Source of the DNA: Rhizobium sp. BK399
GTDB taxonomy: Bacteria; Pseudomonadota; Alphaproteobacteria; Rhizobiales; Rhizobiaceae
NCBI RefSeq assembly: GCF_014194695.1
Contig: NZ_JACIAH010000005.1
Span: 248,001 to 312,000, forward strand
Direction of reading: 5' to 3'
DNA: 64,000 bases
The first letter of the stretch is position 1. Each line of letters opens with the position of its first letter. The notes beneath the pieces were generated by a model. That model saw nothing but the letters and a program-made list of their open reading frames with translations, ran no database searches and was not told where the DNA came from. This document shows, in pieces, positions 50,644 to 58,424 of this stretch. A program made the translations under genes and the position numbers.

Positions 50644-53490
50644 ATGACGCGGGCTGGTGGCGATGCAGCAGGTGACCTGTCCTTCGGCCCCTTTTGTTTG
50701 AATGTCGGTCAGCGGCTGCTTGCGAAGGAAGGGGTTCCGGTCGAGCTTGGCGCCCGCGCCCTGGATCTTTTGATCGCGCTGGTATCCGCTCCGAACACCC
50801 TCTTGAGCAAAAGTGATTTGATGTCCCGGATTTGGCCGGACGTTATCGTTGAAGAGGGTAATCTGCGCTTCCACATGACCGGGCTGCGCAAAGCCCTTGG
50901 CGATGGGCAGGACGGTGCTCGCTATATCACCACGATCCCCGGCCGCGGCTACTGCTTCGTCGCGCCCATCACAGGCTCGGCCCACGTGCTGGTGACTGAT
51001 GATGGCGCGGCGAAATTCAGGCATGCCAATCTCCCCAACCGCTTGGAACGCATGGTCGGGCGCGAGGGTGATATCCTCGACCTCTCGGAGAGACTGTCGA
51101 GGTTTCCCGTCGTATCCATCGTAGGGAGTGGAGGCGTCGGCAAGACCACCGTCGCGATTGCATTGGCCAATCATTTGGCGACGACGTTCGATGGAGCCGC
51201 GGTACTTGCCGATTTCGGAACGCTAAGCGATCCATCACTTGTTTCGCCCGCCCTCGCGTCCATGCTTGGAATACCCGTCGGCTCCGATGACGTGCGCCCC
51301 AGCCTGCTCGCTTATCTCCGTGACAAGCGGATCCTTCTTGTGTTCGATACCTGCGAGCACGTGGTCGATACCGTGGCAGACCTTGCAGCTAGCATAATCG
51401 ACGCCGCGCCGCAGGTCCGCATCGTGGTCACGAGCCGCGAAGCTCTCAGGATCGAAGGCGAAAGCATCTACAAGCTCGACACCCTTGCCTGCGCACCGGA
51501 CGATCCGGAAATTACAGCCGAAACCATTCTCTCCTATCCGGCTTCCCAATTGTTTGTCGAACGAACTGCCGCAAGCGGCGCCGCGTTGGCCATAACTGAC
51601 GAGGACGCGCATATCATTGCAGCGATCTGCCGTAAGCTCGACGGTATGGCGCTCGCGCTGGAACTGGCCGCGCGACGGGTCGAGGCCTATGGCCTTTCCC
51701 AGACGGCTGCCCTACTCGATCAGCATCTTGCCCTCGCATGGGTGGGATCACGCAACGCGCCGCCTCGTCAGAAGACCCTGCAGGCGACACTCGACTGGAG
51801 CTACGGGCTGCTGCCGGAACTGGATCGCACCGTTCTTCGGAGACTGGCGATCTTCGTTGGCGATTTCACGCTTGATGCCGCCTGGGAAGTGATCGCGACA
51901 CCTCCCCTTGATCGACCTGCGCTTTTTGGTGCCGTCGATAGTCTTGTTGCCAAGTCCCTGCTGAGCGCGAATTCCTTCGGCGCGATGATGCGCTATCGAT
52001 TGCTCGATACCACGCGAGCCTACGCGCTCCATGGGCAGACCGAAGATGATCGCGCGGAACTGGCTGCAAGCCACGCCTCATACTACCGACGTTGGCTTGA
52101 GCAGTTTGGCCCAGATTGGCCAACGCTCTCCAGCGGACCCGAGCGACTACCCTATTTCCTTGGAATCAACAACGTCCGGGCTGCCTTGGAATGGGCGTTC
52201 GGCAACAACGGCAACGCCGACGTCGGCATCGGCCTGGCCGCTGCGGCGGTTCCTGTATTTCAGGCGATGTCGCTCTTTCCGGAATGCCAGCGCTGGTCCG
52301 AGCAGGCTCTTTCTGCAATGGACGATCGCCATCGGGGAAGCCGTGAGGAGATGCATCTTCAGGCCGGCCGCGGCATTTCCCGCATGTATCTTCACGGCGG
52401 CCGTGACACGCTCCCCGCCCTCACCAGGAGCCTCGAGATAGCAGAGGGACGAGGAGACGCGGTCGATCAGCTAAAGGTTCTCGGCCCATTGAACATGTTT
52501 CATCTCCGGACGGGAGATTTCAAATCGGCGCTCCAGTGCGCCTTTCGGTGTTCTTCCGTCGCTGAGGCAACCGGAGAGGCGTCCGCGATTTCGCTTGGGC
52601 ACTTCTTCCTCGGCAATTCATTGCACTTCAGCGGCGAACTTAGCCGCGCCAGGGTCGAACTGGAGGCCGCGCTATCGAGCGACCCGCTCCCGGGCCGCGC
52701 GCCCGGAAGCTATGTCGGTTTCCAGGGTCGCGGGCTGGCAGGCGGAATACTCGCGAGAAACCTTTGGCTACAAGGCCTTCCTGACCAAGCTGAATTCAGG
52801 GCACGGCAAACGATCAAGGAAGCGGCTGAAGCGGACCATTCGTTGACGCTTTGCATCGCGCTGCTCGGTGGCATCGCGGTTTTTCTTTGGCGCGGCGACC
52901 TAGAGAGTGCGCAGCAGCACATTGATTGGCTCATATCCCGTGCGGGGCTGCACTCCCTGTCGCCATACGTATCGGTGGCGAGAGGCTTTGAGGGAGAAAT
53001 CGCCATCCGGCGGGGCGACCCCAGCGCAGGTGTCCGTAGCCTCCGAAGCTGCGTCGAAAGACTGCATGGGGCGACCTATGAGGTCTTCACCACCATGCTG
53101 GAACTCTCGCTTATCAAAGGGCTGGCGTTGTCGGGCAAAGCCTACGAAGGGTTGGAACGGGTCGAGAAAGCCCTCCAATCGGTCGAAGCCAACGGAGACT
53201 TCTGCTACAGCCCTGAACTCTTGCGAATAAAGGGGAACCTTTTGCGATCGACTTCTCCTTCGGAGGAGGCGCGCAGATGCATTAGAGCGGCCATCGACGC
53301 AAGTCGAAAGATGGGCGCACGCGGGTGGGAATTGCGCGCTTCCTGCGATCTCGCCGCTCTTGAAACGGAATACGGGAAAAAAGAGGAAGCCGCGGCAATT
53401 CTTCAACCAATCGTTGTTGGGTTCGACGAGGGCCAGAACACGGAGGATCTGAAGGCAGCTGAAGATATAATGATGCGTACCGAATGCTAG
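50644..53490 (+). CDS. STAND-type transcriptional regulator: winged helix / NTPase / TPR-like repeats
   Basis: 948 aa from ATG 50644 (GGGGG upstream; frame open from 50557). Residues about 15-105 are an OmpR/PhoB winged helix (LSFGPFCLNVG, LSKSDLMSRIWPDV, YITTIPGRGYCFVAP). Residues about 125-450 are an NB-ARC-like NTPase with GSGGVGKTT (Walker A), ILLVFDTCEHV (Walker B) and VVTSREALRI (sensor). The rest is alpha-helical, TPR-like. Such proteins are switched on by binding a ligand or partner at the C-terminal repeats, often with oligomerisation. The signal is unknown; it may act on the adjacent operon. Confidence 0.85.
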   Translation: MTRAGGDAAGDLSFGPFCLNVGQRLLAKEGVPVELGARALDLLIALVSAPNTLLSKSDLMSRIWPDVIVEEGNLRFHMTGLRKALGDGQDGARYITTIPGRGYCFVAPITGSAHVLVTDDGAAKFRHANLPNRLERMVGREGDILDLSERLSRFPVVSIVGSGGVGKTTVAIALANHLATTFDGAAVLADFGTLSDPSLVSPALASMLGIPVGSDDVRPSLLAYLRDKRILLVFDTCEHVVDTVADLAASIIDAAPQVRIVVTSREALRIEGESIYKLDTLACAPDDPEITAETILSYPASQLFVERTAASGAALAITDEDAHIIAAICRKLDGMALALELAARRVEAYGLSQTAALLDQHLALAWVGSRNAPPRQKTLQATLDWSYGLLPELDRTVLRRLAIFVGDFTLDAAWEVIATPPLDRPALFGAVDSLVAKSLLSANSFGAMMRYRLLDTTRAYALHGQTEDDRAELAASHASYYRRWLEQFGPDWPTLSSGPERLPYFLGINNVRAALEWAFGNNGNADVGIGLAAAAVPVFQAMSLFPECQRWSEQALSAMDDRHRGSREEMHLQAGRGISRMYLHGGRDTLPALTRSLEIAEGRGDAVDQLKVLGPLNMFHLRTGDFKSALQCAFRCSSVAEATGEASAISLGHFFLGNSLHFSGELSRARVELEAALSSDPLPGRAPGSYVGFQGRGLAGGILARNLWLQGLPDQAEFRARQTIKEAAEADHSLTLCIALLGGIAVFLWRGDLESAQQHIDWLISRAGLHSLSPYVSVARGFEGEIAIRRGDPSAGVRSLRSCVERLHGATYEVFTTMLELSLIKGLALSGKAYEGLERVEKALQSVEANGDFCYSPELLRIKGNLLRSTSPSEEARRCIRAAIDASRKMGARGWELRASCDLAALETEYGKKEEAAAILQPIVVGFDEGQNTEDLKAAEDIMMRTEC

Positions 53491-53698
53491 GGACGGACCA
53501 TACCAGTTCCTCCGTGGCCTCACCGCAAGGGCTGCGCCGGTCCACACTTACAGGCCCTACGGCTCCACAATCGTGAGCAAGGCGGCCGAGCCCCTCGACG
53601 AACCGACAGTGGTTTCATCAATCAACTCGCGAGCGGAACGGTGCGCGGCGGGCGTGCCCATCATTCAAAAATGCTGATGGTATCCATAAACTCTATTC

Positions 53699-53742
53699 GT
53701 TTGATTGATGGGAGCAGAACACCCATATTCCATACATCAAAC
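53699..53742. promoter_or_regulatory. Interrupted inverted repeat upstream of small basic protein gene
   Basis: GTTTGAT (53699-53705) and ATCAAAC (53736-53742) are complementary, with inner ATGGG/CCCAT arms. The 280 bases between the STAND gene and this small gene hold nothing else recognised. Confidence 0.3.
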
Positions 53743-53773
53743 AAGCGTCATCCGACGATGAAAGGAAACGGAA

Positions 53774-53971
53774 ATGACGACGATTACCTTCAGGCACACC
53801 AAGACGCCTTCAACCGAAGCCCATTTGCATATTGCCGACTACGCCCGTAAGCTGGTTCATGCATGGCACCAGTGGCAGGCTGCTCGCGAGATCGAATCCA
53901 TGTCTTTCGATATGCGGAAGGACATTGGTTGGCCGTCGGCGGATGGCGCGGATGAGCGCAAGGTTATGTAA
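53774..53971 (+). CDS. Small basic protein, DUF1127-like
   Basis: 65 aa with AAAGGAAA upstream of its ATG. The centre HAWHQWQAAREIESMSFDMR ending KDIGW matches the DUF1127 pattern (W..RR..R.L..L....LRDIG) found in small proteins linked to phosphate, RNA binding or stress in alphaproteobacteria. A strong intrinsic terminator follows, so it is an independent transcript. Confidence 0.75.
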   Translation: MTTITFRHTKTPSTEAHLHIADYARKLVHAWHQWQAAREIESMSFDMRKDIGWPSADGADERKVM

Positions 53972-53995
53972 TGAATCCGACATTCCTCCCCGTGT

Positions 53996-54040
53996 GAAAG
54001 CGGCGCCTTGCTTTCGAGCAGCGCCGCTTTCTCCGTTTTT
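53996..54040 (+). terminator. Intrinsic terminator of the DUF1127-like gene
   Basis: GAAAGCGGCGC (53996-54006), a 14-base loop, GCGCCGCTTTC (54021-54031), then TCCGTTTTTA. Perfect 11-bp stem with a five-T tract. Confidence 0.9.
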
Positions 54041-54268
54041 AGGGCCACCCAATTAAATCTTGAATTTCATACACATATTTTTGCTGAAGCCGGCTTTTGT
54101 GAACTTTTGAAGACGGCAATCGTCATTTGATCATCGTCAATTTCAGCAATGTCGCAAATTTGCTCTTTGCGGCCGCATTTATCCATGAGAATGTCGCTTT
54201 CAGGATATCGAAACGACGTATTCCAAGCAACGAATAGTGCATTCGCACCTCCAGCACGGATTTGTCTC

Positions 54269-55288
54269 ATGAACAAGATGTCGCATAAGCAACGCTCTCT
54301 CGTCTTCTTCATGGTTCCGCAGTTTACGATGCTGCCGTTTTCGGCGGCAATCGATACGCTGCGCATCGCCAACCGCATGCTCGGCTACCAGGCCTACACG
54401 TGGCGACTGACCTCGGTTGACGGCCAGAAGGTCTATTCTTCCTGCGGCATCGGCGTCGAGGCAAACACGTCGCTTTCTGACGAGCGCCGCAACCTCGGTG
54501 GCGAGCATCGCCCGAACATGGTGCTGGTCTGTTCCGGCATCGACGTCGAGGACTTCAACAACAAGTCCGTCAGTGCCTGGCTGCGCGAATCCTACAATCG
54601 CGGCGTCGCCGTCGGCAGCCTCTGTACGGGCGCACATATCCTCGCGCAGGCGGGCCTGCTGAATGGCAAGCGCTGTGCGATCCACTGGGAAAACCTGCCG
54701 GGTTTTTCGGAAGCCTTTCCGCAGGCCGAGGTCTATGCCGATCTCTATGAGGTCGACAGCAACCTTTATACCTGTGCCGGCGGCACCGCGTCGCTCGACA
54801 TGATGCTGAACCTGATCGGCCAGGACTTCGGCGAAACACTTGTCAACCGGGTCTGCGAGCAGCACCTGACCGACCGCGTCCGCAGCCCGAACGATCGCCA
54901 GCGGCTGCCGCTCCGCGCGCGCCTCGGCGTCCAGAATGCCAAGGTTCTTTCGATCATCGAATTGATGGAGGGCAATCTCTCGGAGCCGCTATCGCTGCTT
55001 GAGATCGCGGATGGCGTCGACCTGTCACGCCGCCAGATCGAACGGTTATTCCGCCAGGAAATGGGGCGTTCTCCCGCCCGCTACTATCTGGAAATACGGC
55101 TAGATCGCGCCCGCCATCTGCTGGTACAGTCCTCTATGCCGGTCGTCGAAGTCGCCGTCGCCTGCGGCTTCGTTTCGGCCTCGCACTTCTCCAAGTGTTA
55201 TCGCGAACTCTACCACCGTTCGCCGCAGCAGGAGCGCGCAGAGCGCAAGATGACGATGGCAACGGCGCGCCAAGCCATCGCAGCCTAA
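54269..55288 (+). CDS. GlxA-family regulator (DJ-1/PfpI domain plus AraC HTH), GbdR-like
   Basis: 339 aa from ATG 54269; the open frame starts 40 codons earlier without a ribosome-binding site. Residues about 10-180 are a class I amidotransferase-like domain (GSLCTGAHILAQAGLLNGKR with the pseudo-nucleophile Cys). Residues about 220-330 are a double HTH with SEPLSLLEIADGVDLSRRQI and ACGFVSASHFSKCYRELY. GbdR/CdhR members activate glycine betaine, dimethylglycine or carnitine breakdown. A relic of a GcvT-domain gene lies 2.5 kb away, which agrees with that link. Confidence 0.9.
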   Translation: MNKMSHKQRSLVFFMVPQFTMLPFSAAIDTLRIANRMLGYQAYTWRLTSVDGQKVYSSCGIGVEANTSLSDERRNLGGEHRPNMVLVCSGIDVEDFNNKSVSAWLRESYNRGVAVGSLCTGAHILAQAGLLNGKRCAIHWENLPGFSEAFPQAEVYADLYEVDSNLYTCAGGTASLDMMLNLIGQDFGETLVNRVCEQHLTDRVRSPNDRQRLPLRARLGVQNAKVLSIIELMEGNLSEPLSLLEIADGVDLSRRQIERLFRQEMGRSPARYYLEIRLDRARHLLVQSSMPVVEVAVACGFVSASHFSKCYRELYHRSPQQERAERKMTMATARQAIAA

Positions 55289-55303
55289 ATGACGCCGGGG
55301 CGG

Positions 55304-56635
55304 CTATTGAGCCGCCTCCTCCGTCATCCGCGCGTCGGAATAGACCTGATTGCGCCCTTTGTGCTTGGCCATATACAGAAACTGGTCGGCGGCATTGAGA
55401 TAGTTGTCGAAGGTTTCGTAGTCGGAAACTTCGGCAACGCCGATCGACACGGTGACGGAAAGTTCCTCGTCGTCCGCCATCACCTTCAGGCGTGAGATAT
55501 CCGACCGGATCTCGTCACACAGTTTGCTCGCGGCGCTCGAATCCATCATCGGAAACAGGATCGCAAACTCCTCGCCGCCAAGGCGTGAAAGAAGGTTGTC
55601 GCTTCCCTCGAAGATTGTCGCCAGTCGATCCGCGACCGCCTTCAGCACCTCGTCTCCGATCTCATGTCCATAGGTGTCGTTCAGCCGCTTGAAATGATCG
55701 ATATCGAGAATCGCCACCGCGGCCGCAGCCTTGTGACGCAGGCAATCATTCACCAGCTTCGGTCCGAGGTCGTAGAAATAGCGTCTGTTATAGAGGCCCG
55801 TGAGATAGTCGCAGGCCGCGGCCGCCCGAAGTTGCTTCAGCTGCGCCAAGGTCTCGACGTTGTTAGCGATACGGCACTGCAGTTCTTCGGCCACGAACGG
55901 CCTGTAGAGAAAATCGGATGCGCCGGCCTTCAAGAAACTCGCAGAAAGCATGCGGTCGCTCGAGGATGAAACACCAATGATCCGCAACCTGTCTGAGCCA
56001 TAGTGCCGACGTATCCGCCGGGTCAACTCGTAACCGCTCATATCGGGCATATGGTGATCGGTGATGACGACCTCGATGTCGTCGTAGGCCTCCAGCGCGG
56101 CGAAAGCCTCGAGCCCGGAAACCGCTTCGATAACCATGTATTGCTGTGCTTCCAGCAATCCGACAAGGATCTGGCGTGCGGAAGCCACATCATCGACCAC
56201 GAGGATCCGTGTCTTCCTGTTCGACAATACACGTCTGGCGCTGGCGACCACGTTGTCGAGCGCGAACTCGTTGTCCTTCAGTACATAGTCGACAACACGG
56301 CGCTCCATGATGCGGTTGCGCGTATCAAGATCGAAGGTGGCGGTGAAGACGATGGTTGGCACACCTGCCTCGATGGTGCAGTCGAGCGCCTCGCCATAAG
56401 GCGCATCCGGCAGATTGAGGTCGACGATCGCCATCATATAGTCGTTCGGCGACTGGGCGATGGTCTCGTTCAGTATCCTTAGAGAGGAGCACGGTTTGAC
56501 GTTCAAACCAAGTTCCGCATGAAGCCGATGGCACAAGACCGCGGAAAACATCCGGGAATCCTCAACCAGAAGTACCCACTGGCCACCAAAGCGTGGCCCG
56601 GATCCATCCCGATGGAGATCCTCCCGGAAAGCCAT
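55304..56635 (-). CDS. REC-REC-GGDEF protein (PleD-like diguanylate cyclase)
   Basis: 443 aa. REC1 (about 20-135) has VEDS and the phospho-acceptor Asp72 in VDLNLPD. REC2 (about 143-260) has VVDD, Asp193 in ITDHHMPD and YRPF in place of the usual KP turn. The GGDEF domain has RLGGEEF with an active-looking site; the inhibitory RxxD motif is degenerate (EGSD). It produces c-di-GMP when phosphorylated. The next upstream gene encodes its REC-REC paralogue. Confidence 0.92.
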   Translation of the reverse strand: MAFREDLHRDGSGPRFGGQWVLLVEDSRMFSAVLCHRLHAELGLNVKPCSSLRILNETIAQSPNDYMMAIVDLNLPDAPYGEALDCTIEAGVPTIVFTATFDLDTRNRIMERRVVDYVLKDNEFALDNVVASARRVLSNRKTRILVVDDVASARQILVGLLEAQQYMVIEAVSGLEAFAALEAYDDIEVVITDHHMPDMSGYELTRRIRRHYGSDRLRIIGVSSSSDRMLSASFLKAGASDFLYRPFVAEELQCRIANNVETLAQLKQLRAAAACDYLTGLYNRRYFYDLGPKLVNDCLRHKAAAAVAILDIDHFKRLNDTYGHEIGDEVLKAVADRLATIFEGSDNLLSRLGGEEFAILFPMMDSSAASKLCDEIRSDISRLKVMADDEELSVTVSIGVAEVSDYETFDNYLNAADQFLYMAKHKGRNQVYSDARMTEEAAQ

Positions 56636-56783
56636 TCACCCTTATCCCCCAGAAAGTCGCCGCGGTTCGAATCGACCATCTTTTCGACTTTTGTGAAGAT
56701 AACTCACAGAAACACGCGTGAGAAGATATCGAGACTTGGCAACACTTGAAATTGCAAAAATCTCAATCTCAGAAGGGTGAGCG

Positions 56784-56814
56784 GGCCTCCGCCTAACATC
56801 GCCGGGCGGAGGCC
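56784..56814 (-). terminator. Strong hairpin after the REC-REC gene
   Basis: GGCCTCCGCC (56784-56793), 11 bases, GGCGGAGGCC (56805-56814): a perfect 10-bp stem six bases beyond the stop codon. No immediate U-run; a TTTTT on the transcript lies about 25 bases further. Confidence 0.55.
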
Positions 56815-56819
56815 GTGTG

Positions 56820-57650
56820 TCAGGCAACGGCCCGTTCCTTACGCATCGACTGGATCTGCAACAGTGTGTCAAGGTTCTGGTTGACGCGGCAGTAGAACTC
56901 TTCGTCGATGAACGGCCGCAGCATGAAGTCATTGCCGCCCGCCTTGAGGAACCGTGCGGACAGCAACCGGTTCGACGATGACGATACGCCGATGATGCGC
57001 AACTCATGCGAACCAATGCTGGCGCGGATGCGCCGGGTGAGCTCGAACCCATCAATGTCGGGCATGTTGTAATCGGTGATCATCAAGCCGATGTCGCGGT
57101 TTGTCTTGAGGATCTCGAGCGCCTTGGCGCCGCTATCAGCCGTGCTCACACGGAAATTGTAGCGCTTGAGGCGGCTCGACAGCAGAGCGCGAGCCGTCGG
57201 GCTGTCATCGACAATCAGGACGTGGTGACGGTGATTGGTGAGGAAACGGCAGATCGATTCTGCAAGCAGATCAACGGCGAAGACATTGTCCTTGAGAATG
57301 TAATCGACGATGTCCTTAGCCATCAGCTTGTCGCGCATACCCTCCTGGAAGGTGCCGGTGAAGACGATGGTCGGGATGCTGAGATCGATCAGGTATTCCA
57401 GCGCCTCGCCATTTTCGGCGCCCGGCAGATTGATGTTGGAAATGGCAAGCGTGATCGGGTCCGTGGATTTGTCATAGGACAGTTGCAGCTCTTCGAAACT
57501 CCGGCAGATTTCCACGTCGATATCGAAGAGCTCTTTCAGCCGTTTGCCGATCATCGACGTAAATACGTTGGAATCCTCCGCCAGAATAATGCGCGCATCA
57601 GCAAACATGCCTCCGGAATATTGCATTCCCGAAATACCCAAAAACGCCAT
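56820..57650 (-). CDS. REC-REC response regulator with degenerate first receiver
   Basis: 276 aa from ATG 57650 (AAGGTTTGGA upstream). It aligns residue by residue with REC1-REC2 of the neighbouring PleD-like protein but has no output domain. In REC1 the phospho-acceptor position 72 is Asn (ISNINLPG), and in REC2 Asp193 is kept (ITDYNMPD). It is probably a regulator, phosphate sink or adaptor for the cyclase, derived by tandem duplication. Confidence 0.9.
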   Translation of the reverse strand: MAFLGISGMQYSGGMFADARIILAEDSNVFTSMIGKRLKELFDIDVEICRSFEELQLSYDKSTDPITLAISNINLPGAENGEALEYLIDLSIPTIVFTGTFQEGMRDKLMAKDIVDYILKDNVFAVDLLAESICRFLTNHRHHVLIVDDSPTARALLSSRLKRYNFRVSTADSGAKALEILKTNRDIGLMITDYNMPDIDGFELTRRIRASIGSHELRIIGVSSSSNRLLSARFLKAGGNDFMLRPFIDEEFYCRVNQNLDTLLQIQSMRKERAVA

Positions 57651-57742
57651 TTCCAAACCTTTTGATGAAACTCCTGTCCCCGGCTGAAATCGGTACAACA
57701 CCCGGTTTGAATAAGTATTAATCGGCCATCGCCACTGACCAA

Positions 57743-57769
57743 CAAAAAGGCGACCACAAGGGCCGCCTT
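57743..57769 (-). terminator. Intrinsic terminator of the GcvT-domain relic
   Basis: On the minus strand AAGGCG, an 11-base loop, CGCCTT followed by TTTG. It lies 20 bases beyond the relic's stop codon. Confidence 0.7.
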
Positions 57770-57788
57770 GGCATTCTTCAAAACATGC

Positions 57789-57965
57789 TTAAAAGACTAT
57801 GCGCGCAGCCGCATTGTCAGGATCGAACTGGCTCTCGCCGACAAGGGTGGCGTTGTACGTCGTTCCGAGAATCTTGATCCTCAGCCTTGTGCCTTCCTTG
57901 GCATAGTCGGGCCGCAGCATCGCCAAGGCCAGCGATCGATTGGTACTTGTGGACCTGGCCGACAT
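57789..57965 (-). pseudogene. 3' relic of a GcvT-domain (dimethylglycine/sarcosine-type) gene
   Basis: The frame reads NRSLALAMLRPDYAKEGTRL and RIKILGTTYNATLVGESQFD, then PDN and a divergent last few residues. This is the end of the GcvT_C barrel of dimethylglycine or sarcosine dehydrogenase-like enzymes, normally preceded by several hundred residues that are absent here. Upstream, an exported protein gene follows directly. The retained terminator marks the old gene end. Confidence 0.72.
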
Positions 57966-58039
57966 GCAAATAGGCAAGCCGCAAGAGGCCTTTGGCCGAA
58001 AATCCGTGAACAGAAATGGCAGTCAGAGTGTCGCGTCAT

Positions 58040-58303
58040 TCACTTTACGACGGCCGAACCCTTGATGATGTCGATCGTTTCACCGCCGCTGAGACCAATC
58101 CGATCGCCATCAGGCGCAGTGATGAAGCAGCCCGCCGGGCAGAACGTTTGCGACGCGCCGGGATCGAGCACAAGCTGCATCTTGTTGCCGCCCTCGGTAA
58201 GGACGATCACAACAGCGGCGCTGTCGGTGTTGGTGATGGAAGCTGCGTAAGTTTGGCCTGCGGCCATGAGTGACAGAAACAGTACGACGGCAAATTTTGC
58301 CAT
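58040..58303 (-). CDS. Small exported protein (87 aa)
   Basis: A signal peptide (VVLFLSLMAAGQTYA, cleavage after residue 20) is followed by a compact beta-rich domain with TEGGNKMQLVLDPGASQTFC, a Cys pair in FCPAGCFI and GGETIDIIKGS. The Cys pair could form a periplasmic disulfide. No family recognised; probably a genuine gene because of the signal peptide and consistent frame. Confidence 0.75.
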   Translation of the reverse strand: MAKFAVVLFLSLMAAGQTYAASITNTDSAAVVIVLTEGGNKMQLVLDPGASQTFCPAGCFITAPDGDRIGLSGGETIDIIKGSAVVK

Positions 58304-58424
58304 GCAGTGCGGCGCGGATGAAGCGCCCTCCCTTGGAGCGTCTCGGCGCTGCTGCCCCCAGCAACGAAAACCCGATTGCCGACGTTATATAGCGACCGCT
58401 CTGAACGATCGCTGAACAACGCCT

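Noticed and set aside
53644..53672. GGAAC near 53636 as a further RpoE2 promoter
   Set aside because: No GTT-containing -10 box occurs 16 or 17 bases downstream.
55299..55316. GGCGGCT-attg-AGCCGCC hairpin between glxA-type and pleD-like genes as a terminator
   Set aside because: The stem is perfect but overlaps the end of the minus-strand gene and has no T-run on either side; kept out of the feature list.
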